Counted from the stretch's first letter, positions 25,879 through 35,414 are shown. The stretch: DNA of 64,000 bases from Saccharofermentans sp. (GCA_024685385.1 JAIKVV010000079.1:1-64000); one strand, 5' to 3'. The notes: generated by a model from the sequence alone, not told the origin. Program-made: numbers and translations.

Positions 25879-27477
25879 TTATCTTATCGAACTATGGTAG
25901 ATCCCGTTGTCGTTCTCGGTGATCCTTATTATCGTATCCTGGTACTTCTCGTGGAAATAATCGACTTTCCAATCGTTTCCGTTCAGCTTGGTAATGGTTA
26001 TCGTGTAAAAATCGTAGCCTTCGGGTTTTTCACATGTCAGGAACTCATCCTTGCCGATGAAGTTGCTTCCTGACCTTTTTTCGGTATGTTCTCCGATTAC
26101 TTCACTGTCATTGCCGTAGAATGTCCAGGTTACGGCGCTTATGTCTTCATTGAGATCAAGCTGCACCTCGCATCTGTTATAAACGCTTCCCGTAAGGTTA
26201 AATATGCCGGATGCAATGCACATCATGATGTATGTTGACATCGTAATGACCGTCCAGATACGCATATAGTCTTTCTTTTCGATGAAAAGGGATATTATCA
26301 CCAGGATGCATCCTGCGCCGAGGAAGACCGTTCCCCACATGGCGAGGATCCTCTTGGCCGTATAGCCGTAGATGGAGAAGTAGAGCACGAGCTTTGACAG
26401 GGATGATATGGCAAAGACAAGGCTTTCACACATAAGGAGGGTAAGAAGGATCTTGTTGATCACGGATCTGAATTCCTCTTTGAGGGTCAGAAATCTTATG
26501 ACGCAGAATACGAAAAGGTTGACTGCCATGATGCCGCAAAGTTCGAAGAATCCCTGTCTTGCATATTCAGCAAGAGTGAAACCTTCTCCGATCTTTCCCG
26601 AAAATGAATCAAAGTAGTAGTTGCCCCTGAAACAGAAGAATATGACATAGAGAAGATCGAAAAGGATGAGCAGGATCCTGCTTATTGCGACAGGCGCCGC
26701 GCGGAGCTTATCGAAAAATGCATCCGTACGGTTTCCGTCACTAAGCATGTCTTCTTCATCTTTTCTTGCACATCCCGAGAGCATTCCGTAAAGGTACATG
26801 CCTACGGGGAAAGCGAGGATCAAGGATACGATATCCTTGCCGACCTCTTCTGATGAGATATAATCGGTTATGTTGGAGATTATGTTGCCGAAAGAAGGAT
26901 CGATCTGCCCCAGGAGGTTGAGTGCGATCAGGAAAGCAGGGAAGATGAATACTATGGCGAGGATCCCTACGACTGCTTTGCCTTTGAATTTCTTTTCGCC
27001 GGCAAAAAGGCCTATGTCCTGAAAGACCCTTACGAAGTTTGCAAAGGGCCTTATTATCATCGTTACGAAGAAATCGCCGATTATGTATTCCGAAGTCCTG
27101 CCCTTAAGAAGGCCGCGGGACCTCACTGCGGTAGCATAGAATACCACAATGTGCAGGATGAGCATTGCAAGTTCGAGTTCCGGTGCAAAATGGAGAAGGG
27201 CAGCAGACAATAGGAGAGATGTATACCAGAATGTGTCTGATGCCGAGAACTTTCTTCTCTTGCACCTGCCTTCCAGGACCGTTTCATTCCAGATTATGAA
27301 AAGAAGGGTAAACAGGAGCTTTGCGACACCGTCGGGGACTTTGCCGTATGAAGTCAAACCGAAGATAAAGATCCTTGCATAAAGGAATGCGATGGGGAAT
27401 GCAAGTGAGATCCCGGCTCTGCCGCAGCTCTTATTGAGCTTTTCAGGGCGCGTTTGTATAAGGGAATAGTTTTCCAT
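25879..27477 (-). CDS. DUF4173 family integral membrane protein
   Basis: 532 residues with about twelve hydrophobic helices and a soluble C-terminal domain of roughly 110 residues. GEGFTLAEYARQGFFELCGIMAVN is the characteristic DUF4173 signature. The family's function is unknown. It is preceded by AAGGAG and lies last in a minus-strand unit with a small HTH regulator and a DUF2975 protein. That combination suggests a membrane sensor/stress module, by inference only. Confidence 0.8.
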   Translation of the reverse strand: MENYSLIQTRPEKLNKSCGRAGISLAFPIAFLYARIFIFGLTSYGKVPDGVAKLLFTLLFIIWNETVLEGRCKRRKFSASDTFWYTSLLLSAALLHFAPELELAMLILHIVVFYATAVRSRGLLKGRTSEYIIGDFFVTMIIRPFANFVRVFQDIGLFAGEKKFKGKAVVGILAIVFIFPAFLIALNLLGQIDPSFGNIISNITDYISSEEVGKDIVSLILAFPVGMYLYGMLSGCARKDEEDMLSDGNRTDAFFDKLRAAPVAISRILLILFDLLYVIFFCFRGNYYFDSFSGKIGEGFTLAEYARQGFFELCGIMAVNLFVFCVIRFLTLKEEFRSVINKILLTLLMCESLVFAISSLSKLVLYFSIYGYTAKRILAMWGTVFLGAGCILVIISLFIEKKDYMRIWTVITMSTYIMMCIASGIFNLTGSVYNRCEVQLDLNEDISAVTWTFYGNDSEVIGEHTEKRSGSNFIGKDEFLTCEKPEGYDFYTITITKLNGNDWKVDYFHEKYQDTIIRITENDNGIYHSSIR

Positions 27478-27507
27478 GATTTTTCTCCTTGGGTTTTTAA
27501 GCTAAAT

Positions 27508-27720
27508 TCAGTCTTCCGGATCGGGCTGGTATTCCAGTATGTCTCCGGGCTGGCAATCCAATGCTTTACATATGTCGTTTAAAGTCGAGAACCTTACGGC
27601 TTTTGCTTTCTGATTTTTCAAAATGGACAGGTTGGCCTGTGTTATGCCGATCCTGCTTGCCAGTTCGCCTGATGACATCTTACGGCGGGCCATCATAACA
27701 TCAAGATTTACGATAATCAT
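27508..27720 (-). CDS. Small Cro/C1-type HTH regulator (YozG-like)
   Basis: 70-residue DNA-binding protein consisting of a single HTH domain: MMARRKMSSGELASRIGITQANLSILKN, then IRFSTLNDICKALDCQPGDILEY-type sequence. Such single-domain XRE regulators are commonly paired with DUF2975 membrane proteins in Bacillota, as here. GGAGGTGA precedes the start. It probably regulates its own unit. Confidence 0.9.
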   Translation of the reverse strand: MIIVNLDVMMARRKMSSGELASRIGITQANLSILKNQKAKAVRFSTLNDICKALDCQPGDILEYQPDPED

Positions 27721-27735
27721 TTAAGGTCACCTCCG

Positions 27736-28206
27736 TCAGATAGTAAGATCCATCTCATCCTTCATCATTATCGCCTTGTCAAAGGCGGTCTTTACGCAAA
27801 GGACGATGAGAGCAATGAACCAGACGACTATGCTTAAGAATATGGAACCGGGCCAGATGACGGTCTCGCATGCGCAGGCTATGCCGCAGGCGACGAGTCC
27901 TCCCGTGATATATCCCATCAGCCGGGTGTTGCCCGTATCAAAAACGATGTCTTTTTCCATATTGGAAAGGAGTTTATATACGCTGAATATGACGACATAG
28001 CCGCAAATGGTTGCGACATAGAATATTATCGTGGTCAGAACGAGCGACATGATGTCGAATTTCTCGATCCAGCAGTAAGTAACATATCTTGCAATGGGAT
28101 ATCCTCCGATATCAGCCATCACGATAAGCGCGATGAATATTATGGATGCAAGTTTGCTGAGCCGGATGACGCCGGAACGGTATTTCTTTTCTTCACTGTC
28201 AGCCAT
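27736..28206 (-). CDS. DUF2975 family membrane protein
   Basis: 156 residues with four membrane helices (about 18-40, 55-80, 100-120, 125-145) and the conserved KLLSNMEKDIVFDTGNTRLMGYI loop that identifies DUF2975. Function is unknown. ATG at 28206 on the minus strand follows AAAGGAG; the longer in-frame reading from 28320 has no ribosome site and passes through the promoter. The partner HTH gene begins 15 bases downstream. Confidence 0.85.
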   Translation of the reverse strand: MADSEEKKYRSGVIRLSKLASIIFIALIVMADIGGYPIARYVTYCWIEKFDIMSLVLTTIIFYVATICGYVVIFSVYKLLSNMEKDIVFDTGNTRLMGYITGGLVACGIACACETVIWPGSIFLSIVVWFIALIVLCVKTAFDKAIMMKDEMDLTI

Positions 28207-28249
28207 GTTAAGCTCCTTTCGTGAACGGGATTTCTTCTTCACTGAATGC

Positions 28250-28278
28250 AATATAACATAACGATTTCTGTAAATCAA
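28250..28278 (-). promoter_or_regulatory. Promoter of the DUF2975-HTH-DUF4173 unit
   Basis: On the minus strand, -35 TTGATT (28278-28273) and -10 TATATT (28255-28250) with a 17-base spacer, 44 bases before the DUF2975 start. Confidence 0.7.
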
Positions 28279-28336
28279 CACTTTTTTATCGAAAAACAAT
28301 AAAATTATTCCGATTAACAAACAGCAACAGGAACAA

Positions 28337-28345
28337 TGGTATAAT
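28337..28345 (+). promoter_or_regulatory. Extended -10 promoter of the Gly-rich TPM-like gene
   Basis: TGG-TATAAT at 28337-28345, an ideal extended -10, 31 bases before the ATG. TTAACA at 28314-28319 is a distant -35 candidate (20-base spacer). It is divergent from the DUF2975 promoter. Confidence 0.6.
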
Positions 28346-28376
28346 AGGCGTATGTGAATAAGAGGAGGATAAGGTT

Positions 28377-29507
28377 ATGCCACATTCATCCGGAGGGGGC
28401 GGAGGATCTTTCGGCGGCGGAGGCGGTTCGTCGTTCAGCAGCGGAAGCGGTTCGGGAGGATCATCAGGCCACACCAGCAAAAATTATTTCCAAGGGGCCG
28501 ACAGGTATGTTTACTACCATAACGGCGAGCCTCATTATATCTATTCGGACAGGGACCCTTCAAAGGGAACATCAAAATGGAGATTTCTGATCCTTCTTTT
28601 TTATCTGCCCTTTCTGCTCGTTCTGGTTCCGATCTTTTCGAATGCCCTGCACAGGCCTGCCAAGCTGAATACGGATTACAACACCGGGATCGTTGTCGAA
28701 GACAATGCGGGGGTCATCAAGGATACAACCGATCTTGAAGCTGCCATGGAAGGCTTTTTCGATCAGACGGGAATTACACCTGCCTTGGTCACGGTCAACA
28801 ATGAGGACTGGCAAGGTGAAGAATACGGTTATCTCACGGATTATGCCTATAACTGCTACTTAGAACATTTCAATGACGAAAGACATTGGCTGATAGTCTA
28901 TTCCGAACCGAAAGACCCTTCTGAAGGTGACATTTACTACTGGGAAGGTATGCAGGGAGACGAGACGGACGAGATCCTTACGGAAGACAATCTGAATATC
29001 TTTAATCAGGTCTTTAACGATCAGCTTGCAGAAGGAGAAAGACCGGATGTCGCTTCATCGCTGGTCATGGCTTTTTCGAGCCTTGAAAACAGGACCATGA
29101 AGTCGGGCTTCAGTATCAGCAGGATCTTTCCGGCGGGCATAATGATCCTGTTTATCGTATTTCATGCTACGGGCGTGATCACAAGTCTTGTCAGGAGCGG
29201 AAGATACAAGAATGCGGTCCGGGTGGGCCTATCGTCTGATGAGGAAGCATGCTCCTCCTGCGGCGGACGCTATGTCAAAGGCACATCATCTACCTGTCCT
29301 CACTGCGGCGCCCCTGTCGGGACGAAGGAGAATGTGAATATAATCACCGGTGACAGGGCTGAATCCGTGCCTGTTTCCGGAATGGTTAATTCTTACGGTA
29401 CTGAGTTATATAATGGAAAAGTGAGGGCAGAAGACATAGACGATTCCGAACTTCCCTTATCACAAAGGATCAAGGGGATCTTCAAGAGCAAAGATGACGA
29501 GGAGTAA
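28377..29507 (+). CDS. Gly/Ser-rich, TPM-like membrane protein with zinc ribbon
   Basis: 376 residues. The first 33 are almost only Gly and Ser, mixed with His and Phe. A membrane helix (about 67-90) leads to an extracytoplasmic domain (about 95-240) whose opening IVVEDNAGVIKDTTDLEAAM and VTVNNEDW strand resemble the TPM domain (YgcG/DUF477). A second helix (about 246-272) returns to a cytoplasmic tail with a CxxC...CxxC zinc ribbon (CSSCGGRY, CPHCGAPV, about 290-312). In usual TPM proteins the Gly-rich part is C-terminal; here it is at the start. AGGAGG lies just before ATG 28377. Function unknown. Confidence 0.72.
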   Translation: MPHSSGGGGGSFGGGGGSSFSSGSGSGGSSGHTSKNYFQGADRYVYYHNGEPHYIYSDRDPSKGTSKWRFLILLFYLPFLLVLVPIFSNALHRPAKLNTDYNTGIVVEDNAGVIKDTTDLEAAMEGFFDQTGITPALVTVNNEDWQGEEYGYLTDYAYNCYLEHFNDERHWLIVYSEPKDPSEGDIYYWEGMQGDETDEILTEDNLNIFNQVFNDQLAEGERPDVASSLVMAFSSLENRTMKSGFSISRIFPAGIMILFIVFHATGVITSLVRSGRYKNAVRVGLSSDEEACSSCGGRYVKGTSSTCPHCGAPVGTKENVNIITGDRAESVPVSGMVNSYGTELYNGKVRAEDIDDSELPLSQRIKGIFKSKDDEE

Positions 29508-29510
29508 GGC

Positions 29511-29993
29511 ATGACAAAGGACAAGGCATACGCCTTCTACGGCAGTGACAATTGTGATTGCAGCAAGATCACGGAAGAATACCCGGGCATAACGGATCCC
29601 AAGGACCTTTACGATGCCCTTGAGTCCATTTGGTGTGCCGACACTTGCGCTCCGAGGATGAGGGATAAGTGGACAGAAGATAATAAGACATGGGGCCAGT
29701 GTTCAATAACGGCTTTTCTCGTGCAGGACATCTTCGGAGGGAAAGTCTACGGCATCCCGAGAGAAGGTGGAAATTTTCACTGCTATAATGTGATAGGGGA
29801 GGCTCTTTTTGATCTTACAAGCGAACAGTTTGGCGGTGAGGTATTGTCTTACGAAGATAATCCCGAGCAGTTCCGCGAAGTCCATTTTGCCAAAGAAGAG
29901 AAAAGACAAAGATATGAACTCCTCAAAAAGAGATTGAAGGAAAAGACGGATTTGATGCCACCGGGATCATCGTATTTCTTACCGGATGCATAG
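29511..29993 (+). CDS. YunG family protein, C-terminus altered
   Basis: 160 residues. LYDALESIWCADTCAPRMRDKWTEDNKTWGQCSITAFLVQDIFGGKVY, seen as shorter motifs from about residue 33, matches the YunG family, a small uncharacterised group with a conserved Cys in the WGQC motif and a His in FHCYN. An ordinary member ends close to RYELLKKRLKEK; here about 13 further residues (from DLMPPGSS) appear to be read from the edge of a different gene. It starts 3 bases after the preceding stop. Confidence 0.75.
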   Translation: MTKDKAYAFYGSDNCDCSKITEEYPGITDPKDLYDALESIWCADTCAPRMRDKWTEDNKTWGQCSITAFLVQDIFGGKVYGIPREGGNFHCYNVIGEALFDLTSEQFGGEVLSYEDNPEQFREVHFAKEEKRQRYELLKKRLKEKTDLMPPGSSYFLPDA

Positions 29994-30640
29994 GATTTGC
30001 CGTGATATGTCATTTCTATTCGTCCGATTCCAGAGGTTATTTCCTGCTGGGATATTTCGGATTATTCATGTTCGAAAACCTTTATGCGGGGAAGAAGGCA
30101 GAGATCAAGGGTCCCGCTCTTTCGGTCATACCCATTGCGGCGGCTGTTCTCTTATTTTCAGGCATGTGGACTTGTCATTTCAAGATGCCTGCAGATGATC
30201 TGAGCTATTCTTTCTCGGATGCGAAAGGCACGGCTGAAGCGGTCAATGCCCTCCCTCAGGATTCCGTGATCTACGACTACTGTGCCTGCCCGGGGGAGAC
30301 GGTACTGCCGTATCTTAACGAAGGAAAAGTCCTTAATACCATAGACGGCCACGTGATAAGCAATGATATTACTTTCTGGAACGAAAGACAGACAGAGTTC
30401 CTTAAGGGGGTTAATCCTACGCAATTCATAAAGGAATCCCGTCCTGAGCTTACGGAGATATATGTTCTTTATCCCCTGACCGAAAATCCGACTTTCCCTT
30501 CCCAATACAGAAACGAAGAATATCTTTCAAACGGATATGAATATGAGATCATCTACAGATCCCCTGAGGATGTATTCTATTTTGACGGTCTTGAGCGAAT
30601 GGGGATAATGAAGATAACCTTCCCCGCTAATGAGGGCTGA
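29918..30640 (+). pseudogene. 3' remnant of a polytopic membrane protein gene
   Basis: The frame is open from 29918 to the stop at 30640. It encodes ATGIIVFLTGCIGFAVICHF, a full membrane helix lying upstream of the first possible start (GTG 30002), then helices YFLLGYFGLFMFENLYAG and LSVIPIAAAVLLFSGMW, then a soluble region of about 140 residues. No ATG or ribosome site precedes the first helix, and the frame overlaps the end of the YunG gene. I infer a gene that lost its 5' part in a deletion joining it to yunG. An alternative is that it is translated from GTG 30002 as a 212-residue protein. Confidence 0.6.
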
Positions 30641-30731
30641 CTTCATCCGGCAATTCCTGTCAGATGATCCCGGAACATCTCATATTTTGTCTTTTATCCC
30701 TTTTTTTCTTCCCTATGTCATAAAAGTGTAA

Positions 30732-30737
30732 TATAAT
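30732..30737 (+). promoter_or_regulatory. -10 element before the 1534-residue surface protein
   Basis: TATAAT at 30732-30737; the -35 region (TTCCCT) is poor. The transcript would have a leader of about 65 bases. A short GCCG...GGCGGC hairpin is possible in it, but I recognise no riboswitch. Confidence 0.5.
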
Positions 30738-30809
30738 GTATTGGTCTAAAAATGCCGTTATTGGCGGCTAATTCTTTTGCCTTAGGGCAATATTGATCAG
30801 GAGGGATTT

Positions 30810-33800
30810 ATGTTTAAGACAATCAAACATGGATTTGTCGCATTTTTGGCCATAGTCATGGTCTTCTCTTATTGGAGCGTAGCGGTTTGGGCCGGTACGA
30901 ATGACGGATCCAATTATACGATCGAAGTCATCGATTCATATGATGGTGACATCGGCAGTTTCACTAACCTTGCAAACCACGGCAAGTATGTTGGCGGCAC
31001 CATCTACATGGACCAGTGCGGAGAAAACATTGATAATGTGCGCACCAAGATCAGAGCACTGGCAACTCCGCCGGATGAATCTGTCAGTCCTGTTGCTTTC
31101 AATGATGATAACAAGACATTAGTCAGAGGCGCTGAATATGTTCTGACCTATATACAGAATGCCAGAGACGAGAACTATCCCTACTATTATTTTAATTACT
31201 TCTCTGTCCTTCATGTCAAAGCGAATAATCCTTCTTTAGGTGCATTAAACGTTGAGTCGACGGATCCCAATGTCCTGAATGACAAACATGTATGTATGTG
31301 GGAGATGTCAGAGATCAGCAGTTCCACTGACAAGTATTTCCTTATGTATGTCTGTCCGCAGTCCAATCCCAGTTCGAGGATCTCCATTTCCCAGGGAAAT
31401 GACTCAGGTGCGGTCAATGTAGCCTTTGTAAAGGGTATAAAATTGACGGAATTCTTTGTCAAGGAAACCGAATATATCGAGCAGTCTCAGACTTCATCCG
31501 TTGCAGGATACGGAAAGATGAATGTAACTGATCAGAATACCAATGAAGTATATTCCGCGTATGTTATTGATGACGGTTATACATTTAACTACATTCCCGG
31601 TGATACGATGCATTTTGTCATCGACAGGACCAAAACAGACGGCGGTGATACTAATGATACCATGACATATAAGCTGTATAGAGGAAATACGGAGATTCCC
31701 CAGGGTCCCGGATTTACTGTTGTCCCTGATTCTGCCGGCAGCCTTAACGCAAGAGTAACTATTTCAGATGAAGTAGCTCATCAGGGTGATAATCTTGTCT
31801 TAAAGGTCGTTGAAGTTCCCGTAGGCAGCGGTCCTGACTTTAATCCTGACGAAGATCTCAGCAGACCTGTTATCTGCTTGAATATTAATGTTCTTAATTC
31901 AAATCCTGTTAAAACGATCAGTTTTAAGCAAGACAGTTATGAACTTACGACAGTTGAAAATAAGACAAAGGATATGTCCAAGGAAGTAGTCGTATCGCCT
32001 AACGATTATACTGATGTCGTTTTGTATACATCGGATGATCCTTCTGTAGCGACAGTAGACTATAACACAGGTGTTGTGACAGCTGTCGGAGTAGGTGAGA
32101 CTTATATCAGAGCTTTCCCCAAGAAAAACCAGTCACTTATTGCAAGCTGTAAGATCGTTGTAAAGAAGGATCTTCAGACAATACAGATCGATGAGCCGAG
32201 TATGGTCGTACAGGGACGTCAGGCTAATGTCGTATATTCAACAATACCTACGGCAGCTCAGGGTGTTAACCTTCAGGATATCGAATGGACATCAAGCAAC
32301 GATAATGTTCTTAAGGTGATCGGCCCTGATGCCAGCGGTAAAGTATATGTGAAAGCAGTTGCCAATGCTGCTCTGGCTAACGGCAGCAATGAGACCGTTA
32401 TCCTGACCGCTAAGGGAAAGAACGGAGTTTTCACAGAGAAAGCCATTACGGTATACCAAAATACACCTTCATCCGATATAGTCTATGCGGTTGAACTTAA
32501 CGGTACTTATGCAACCAATTTTCAGAAGTCACTTGTTCAGCTTGAAGGTGATTCTTATAAGATCTATGATGGTCAGTCCGTAAAGATCGGAACAACATTT
32601 ACAACGTCTTCTTCTTCTTCAGCTCCTTCTTCTGACTTGCTTGAGTGGAGAGTTACGGTCGAAGGTACGTCAATAGTTAATGCGGAACTCGATGAAGCAG
32701 AGACATATTTTACATACGAATATAACCCTGGCGCTTCCGATAAAGAACTTATCGTTCATTTTAAACAGTTCCAGAATGCCAAGATCCAGCTGATTGGTTA
32801 TGCAATCGGTGAGAATGGCGGCATAGATAATCCTCACGCTGTAAAGACTTTGCGCTTCAATGTAAATAAGAAGACGAGCAACATATATACTTATTATCCC
32901 AGCAACAACAACGGTGTTACATTGGATAATGTATGCGAAGGTAAAGATGACAAAGGAACAGAAGTAGTTCTTAAGTACATACTGGAGGAGAATGTTACCG
33001 AGAATCAGGACCTTATTCATGTGGTTTCTGAAAATCCGTCTGTATTGGAAGTCGCTGATTATTCCAATTTCTCAAGGACAGGAACGATTTACCTTAAAGC
33101 GTATAAGTATGGAACAGTTGACCTTTACCTGTATTCCGTATATGATCTTTCGCTGACTAAACCCGGTAAAAAGCCGACCTATTACGATACATACAGGAAA
33201 ATTACTGTTACTGTCCGGAGAAATATAGATAAGGCCGTGGTCGTACAGGACATTTCAGACAAGGTGTTTAAGAATGCTGCTTATAGTATCAATGACATCA
33301 AAGATGAATTGGCAATAACGTATGACGGCAACGAGCTGGTATATGGGAATAACTATAATCTTGAACTGAGCAACAACACAAATGCCGGTACATGCACCGT
33401 AACGATTAAGGGTTCCGGCGCCTCTTATGGCGGAACAAAAACAGTTTCTTTCAATATTGATCCTTATAGTATCTCCAATACCAGCCAGAGCACCGTTTCA
33501 ACGATTACTGTTAATGGAACGCATACTTATTCAGGTTTGGCTATCAAGCCGGGAGTTACTCTGAATATAAGGAAGTTCAACACCAATCTCAGACAAGACA
33601 ATGATTACTTCCTTGTCTATGACAATAATATCAATGCGGGCAATAATGCAAGCATTATGGCAGTAGGTGTCGGAAACTATACCGGTATTGTCATGACTAA
33701 TTTCACGATAAATCCTGCCAGTGTCGGTGAAATGAACATTACGAATATACCCGATGAATTCTATAACGGTAAAGAACATAAGCCTGACATACCTGCAACA

Positions 33801-35414
33801 AACAAGATGACAGGAGATAAACTCAATATCGGTATCGATTACCATCTTGAATATTTGAACAATGTAAATAAAGGACGGGCAACGATCAAAGTTACAGGTG
33901 AAGGAAATTATACCGGAACCAGAGAGGCTTACTTTGAGATCCGTCAGGCAACTATTGCCGATACTACGATCTCTTCGATCCCGGATCAGACATTCACATT
34001 TGGTGAGGCATTAAGACCTCCCGTAACTGTCACTTTTGACGGAAAGACTCTTGTCGAAGGTACCGATTACCGTATTGATTACAGGGATAACTATAATGCC
34101 GGCACGGCAACGGTTGTATTTATCGGATTGGGTGATTTTGGCGGAGAAACAACAAGAACCTTCAAGATCAACCCTTATAAGCTCACGGCTTCGAATACTA
34201 CTGTTACGGTAGATGAGCTGACCTATGACGGTACTGCCAAGAAACCTAATGTTAATGTGGTTCTCAAGGCAACCGGAAAGAACATCAATCGTAATGATGA
34301 AGGAAACGGTGATTTCAAGGTCACATATTCCAACAATGTCAATTCCGGAAACGGTGCTAAGGTAACCATTACCGGAACAAAGAACTTCACAGGTTCATTT
34401 GATAAGAACTTCACGATCAAGGGATTTGACATTGACAGAGTCGGAGTAGAGGGCATTCCTGAGCAGGCATATACCGGCAAGGCTGTTAAGCCGAAGGTCA
34501 AGCTTACTTTCATGGATAAGACCCTCAAAGAAGGAACAGATTATAAGCTTGCTTATTCTGACAACATCAAGTCCGGTGAGGCTACCATTACCGTTACGGG
34601 TCTCGGCAACTTCTACGGAACTAAGATCGTAAGATTCAGGATCAAGAATGCTCCTGTTTCGTTCAATACGGATCTTGTAAAGGTTGTAGCAGGCGGCGAA
34701 ATGAGGCTTCCTTACAGTGCATCTGAGAGCGTCAGCTTCTCATCTTCCAGCAAGAGCATCTGCACGGTAAATTCTGAAGGTGTTGTATTTGCAAAGATGG
34801 CAGGCTATGCAACGATCACTGCAAAGAGCGCATCCGGCATCAAGGCAACCATTAAGGTACTTGTTCTCTATAAGGATGTTCAGTCTGATGCTGATTTCTG
34901 GTATGAGCCTACTTACTACCTGACCGATAAGGGCGTTGCAAAGGGTTATGACAATCAGACCAACTTCAAGCCCGGTAATGAGTGCTCACGTGCACAGATG
35001 GTTACCTTCCTCTGGAGACTTTCAGGATCACCCGAACCCAAGACTAAGTCTACTACCTTCAAGGATGTAAAGAGCTCTGATTATTTCTACAAGGCAGTCC
35101 TCTGGGCAGTAGAAAAGGGTATCACCACAGGTATATCCAGCAAGAAGTTCGACCCTCAGGGAATCTGTACAAGAGCACAGACCGTTACATTCCTCTGGAG
35201 AATGGCAGGTAAGCCTAATCCTAAGGCTAAGACATCCAAGTTCAAGGATGTAAAGAGTTCCGACTACTTCTATAAAGCAACGATCTGGGCATCCGAGATG
35301 AAGATCGTAGCAGGTTATGATAACGGAACGTTCAAGCCTAAGGGCAAGTGCTTGAGAAGACAGATGGTTACTTTCCTTTATAAGTACGACAAGTTTGTTA
35401 ACGGAAAGGGCTGA
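30810..35414 (+). CDS. Large secreted surface protein: Ig-like and MBG-like repeats, SLH anchor
   Basis: 1534 residues with a signal peptide (about 1-29, FLAIVMVFSYWSVAVWA). An unassigned N-terminal region (30-365) is followed by two Big_2-type Ig domains (about 370-550, with DDPSVATVDYNTGVVTAVGVG), a mid-region (550-810), six MBG-like repeats (about 814-1290; each with an IPDQ or YDGTAKKP-type start, a GTDYRIDYRDNYNAGTATV-like core and an F-I end), another Big_2 domain, and three S-layer-homology domains (about 1353-1530; GYDNQTNFKPGNECSRAQMV, FKDVKSSDYFYKA). SLH domains bind pyruvylated wall polymers, so it is displayed on the cell wall. The repeat region is visibly more A+T-rich than neighbouring genes. 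GGAGGG precedes ATG 30810. Confidence 0.9.
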   Translation: MFKTIKHGFVAFLAIVMVFSYWSVAVWAGTNDGSNYTIEVIDSYDGDIGSFTNLANHGKYVGGTIYMDQCGENIDNVRTKIRALATPPDESVSPVAFNDDNKTLVRGAEYVLTYIQNARDENYPYYYFNYFSVLHVKANNPSLGALNVESTDPNVLNDKHVCMWEMSEISSSTDKYFLMYVCPQSNPSSRISISQGNDSGAVNVAFVKGIKLTEFFVKETEYIEQSQTSSVAGYGKMNVTDQNTNEVYSAYVIDDGYTFNYIPGDTMHFVIDRTKTDGGDTNDTMTYKLYRGNTEIPQGPGFTVVPDSAGSLNARVTISDEVAHQGDNLVLKVVEVPVGSGPDFNPDEDLSRPVICLNINVLNSNPVKTISFKQDSYELTTVENKTKDMSKEVVVSPNDYTDVVLYTSDDPSVATVDYNTGVVTAVGVGETYIRAFPKKNQSLIASCKIVVKKDLQTIQIDEPSMVVQGRQANVVYSTIPTAAQGVNLQDIEWTSSNDNVLKVIGPDASGKVYVKAVANAALANGSNETVILTAKGKNGVFTEKAITVYQNTPSSDIVYAVELNGTYATNFQKSLVQLEGDSYKIYDGQSVKIGTTFTTSSSSSAPSSDLLEWRVTVEGTSIVNAELDEAETYFTYEYNPGASDKELIVHFKQFQNAKIQLIGYAIGENGGIDNPHAVKTLRFNVNKKTSNIYTYYPSNNNGVTLDNVCEGKDDKGTEVVLKYILEENVTENQDLIHVVSENPSVLEVADYSNFSRTGTIYLKAYKYGTVDLYLYSVYDLSLTKPGKKPTYYDTYRKITVTVRRNIDKAVVVQDISDKVFKNAAYSINDIKDELAITYDGNELVYGNNYNLELSNNTNAGTCTVTIKGSGASYGGTKTVSFNIDPYSISNTSQSTVSTITVNGTHTYSGLAIKPGVTLNIRKFNTNLRQDNDYFLVYDNNINAGNNASIMAVGVGNYTGIVMTNFTINPASVGEMNITNIPDEFYNGKEHKPDIPATNKMTGDKLNIGIDYHLEYLNNVNKGRATIKVTGEGNYTGTREAYFEIRQATIADTTISSIPDQTFTFGEALRPPVTVTFDGKTLVEGTDYRIDYRDNYNAGTATVVFIGLGDFGGETTRTFKINPYKLTASNTTVTVDELTYDGTAKKPNVNVVLKATGKNINRNDEGNGDFKVTYSNNVNSGNGAKVTITGTKNFTGSFDKNFTIKGFDIDRVGVEGIPEQAYTGKAVKPKVKLTFMDKTLKEGTDYKLAYSDNIKSGEATITVTGLGNFYGTKIVRFRIKNAPVSFNTDLVKVVAGGEMRLPYSASESVSFSSSSKSICTVNSEGVVFAKMAGYATITAKSASGIKATIKVLVLYKDVQSDADFWYEPTYYLTDKGVAKGYDNQTNFKPGNECSRAQMVTFLWRLSGSPEPKTKSTTFKDVKSSDYFYKAVLWAVEKGITTGISSKKFDPQGICTRAQTVTFLWRMAGKPNPKAKTSKFKDVKSSDYFYKATIWASEMKIVAGYDNGTFKPKGKCLRRQMVTFLYKYDKFVNGKG

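Noticed and set aside
28286-28480. Minus-strand proline-rich frame opposite the Gly-rich start of the TPM-like gene
   Set aside because: It is the complement of GGN Gly codons and overlaps the promoter; the plus-strand frame has a ribosome site and downstream domains.
30641-30809. Possible riboswitch in the leader of the large SLH protein gene
   Set aside because: Only a small GCCG/GGCGGC hairpin is visible; no conserved core of a known riboswitch (for example cyclic di-GMP) could be matched.
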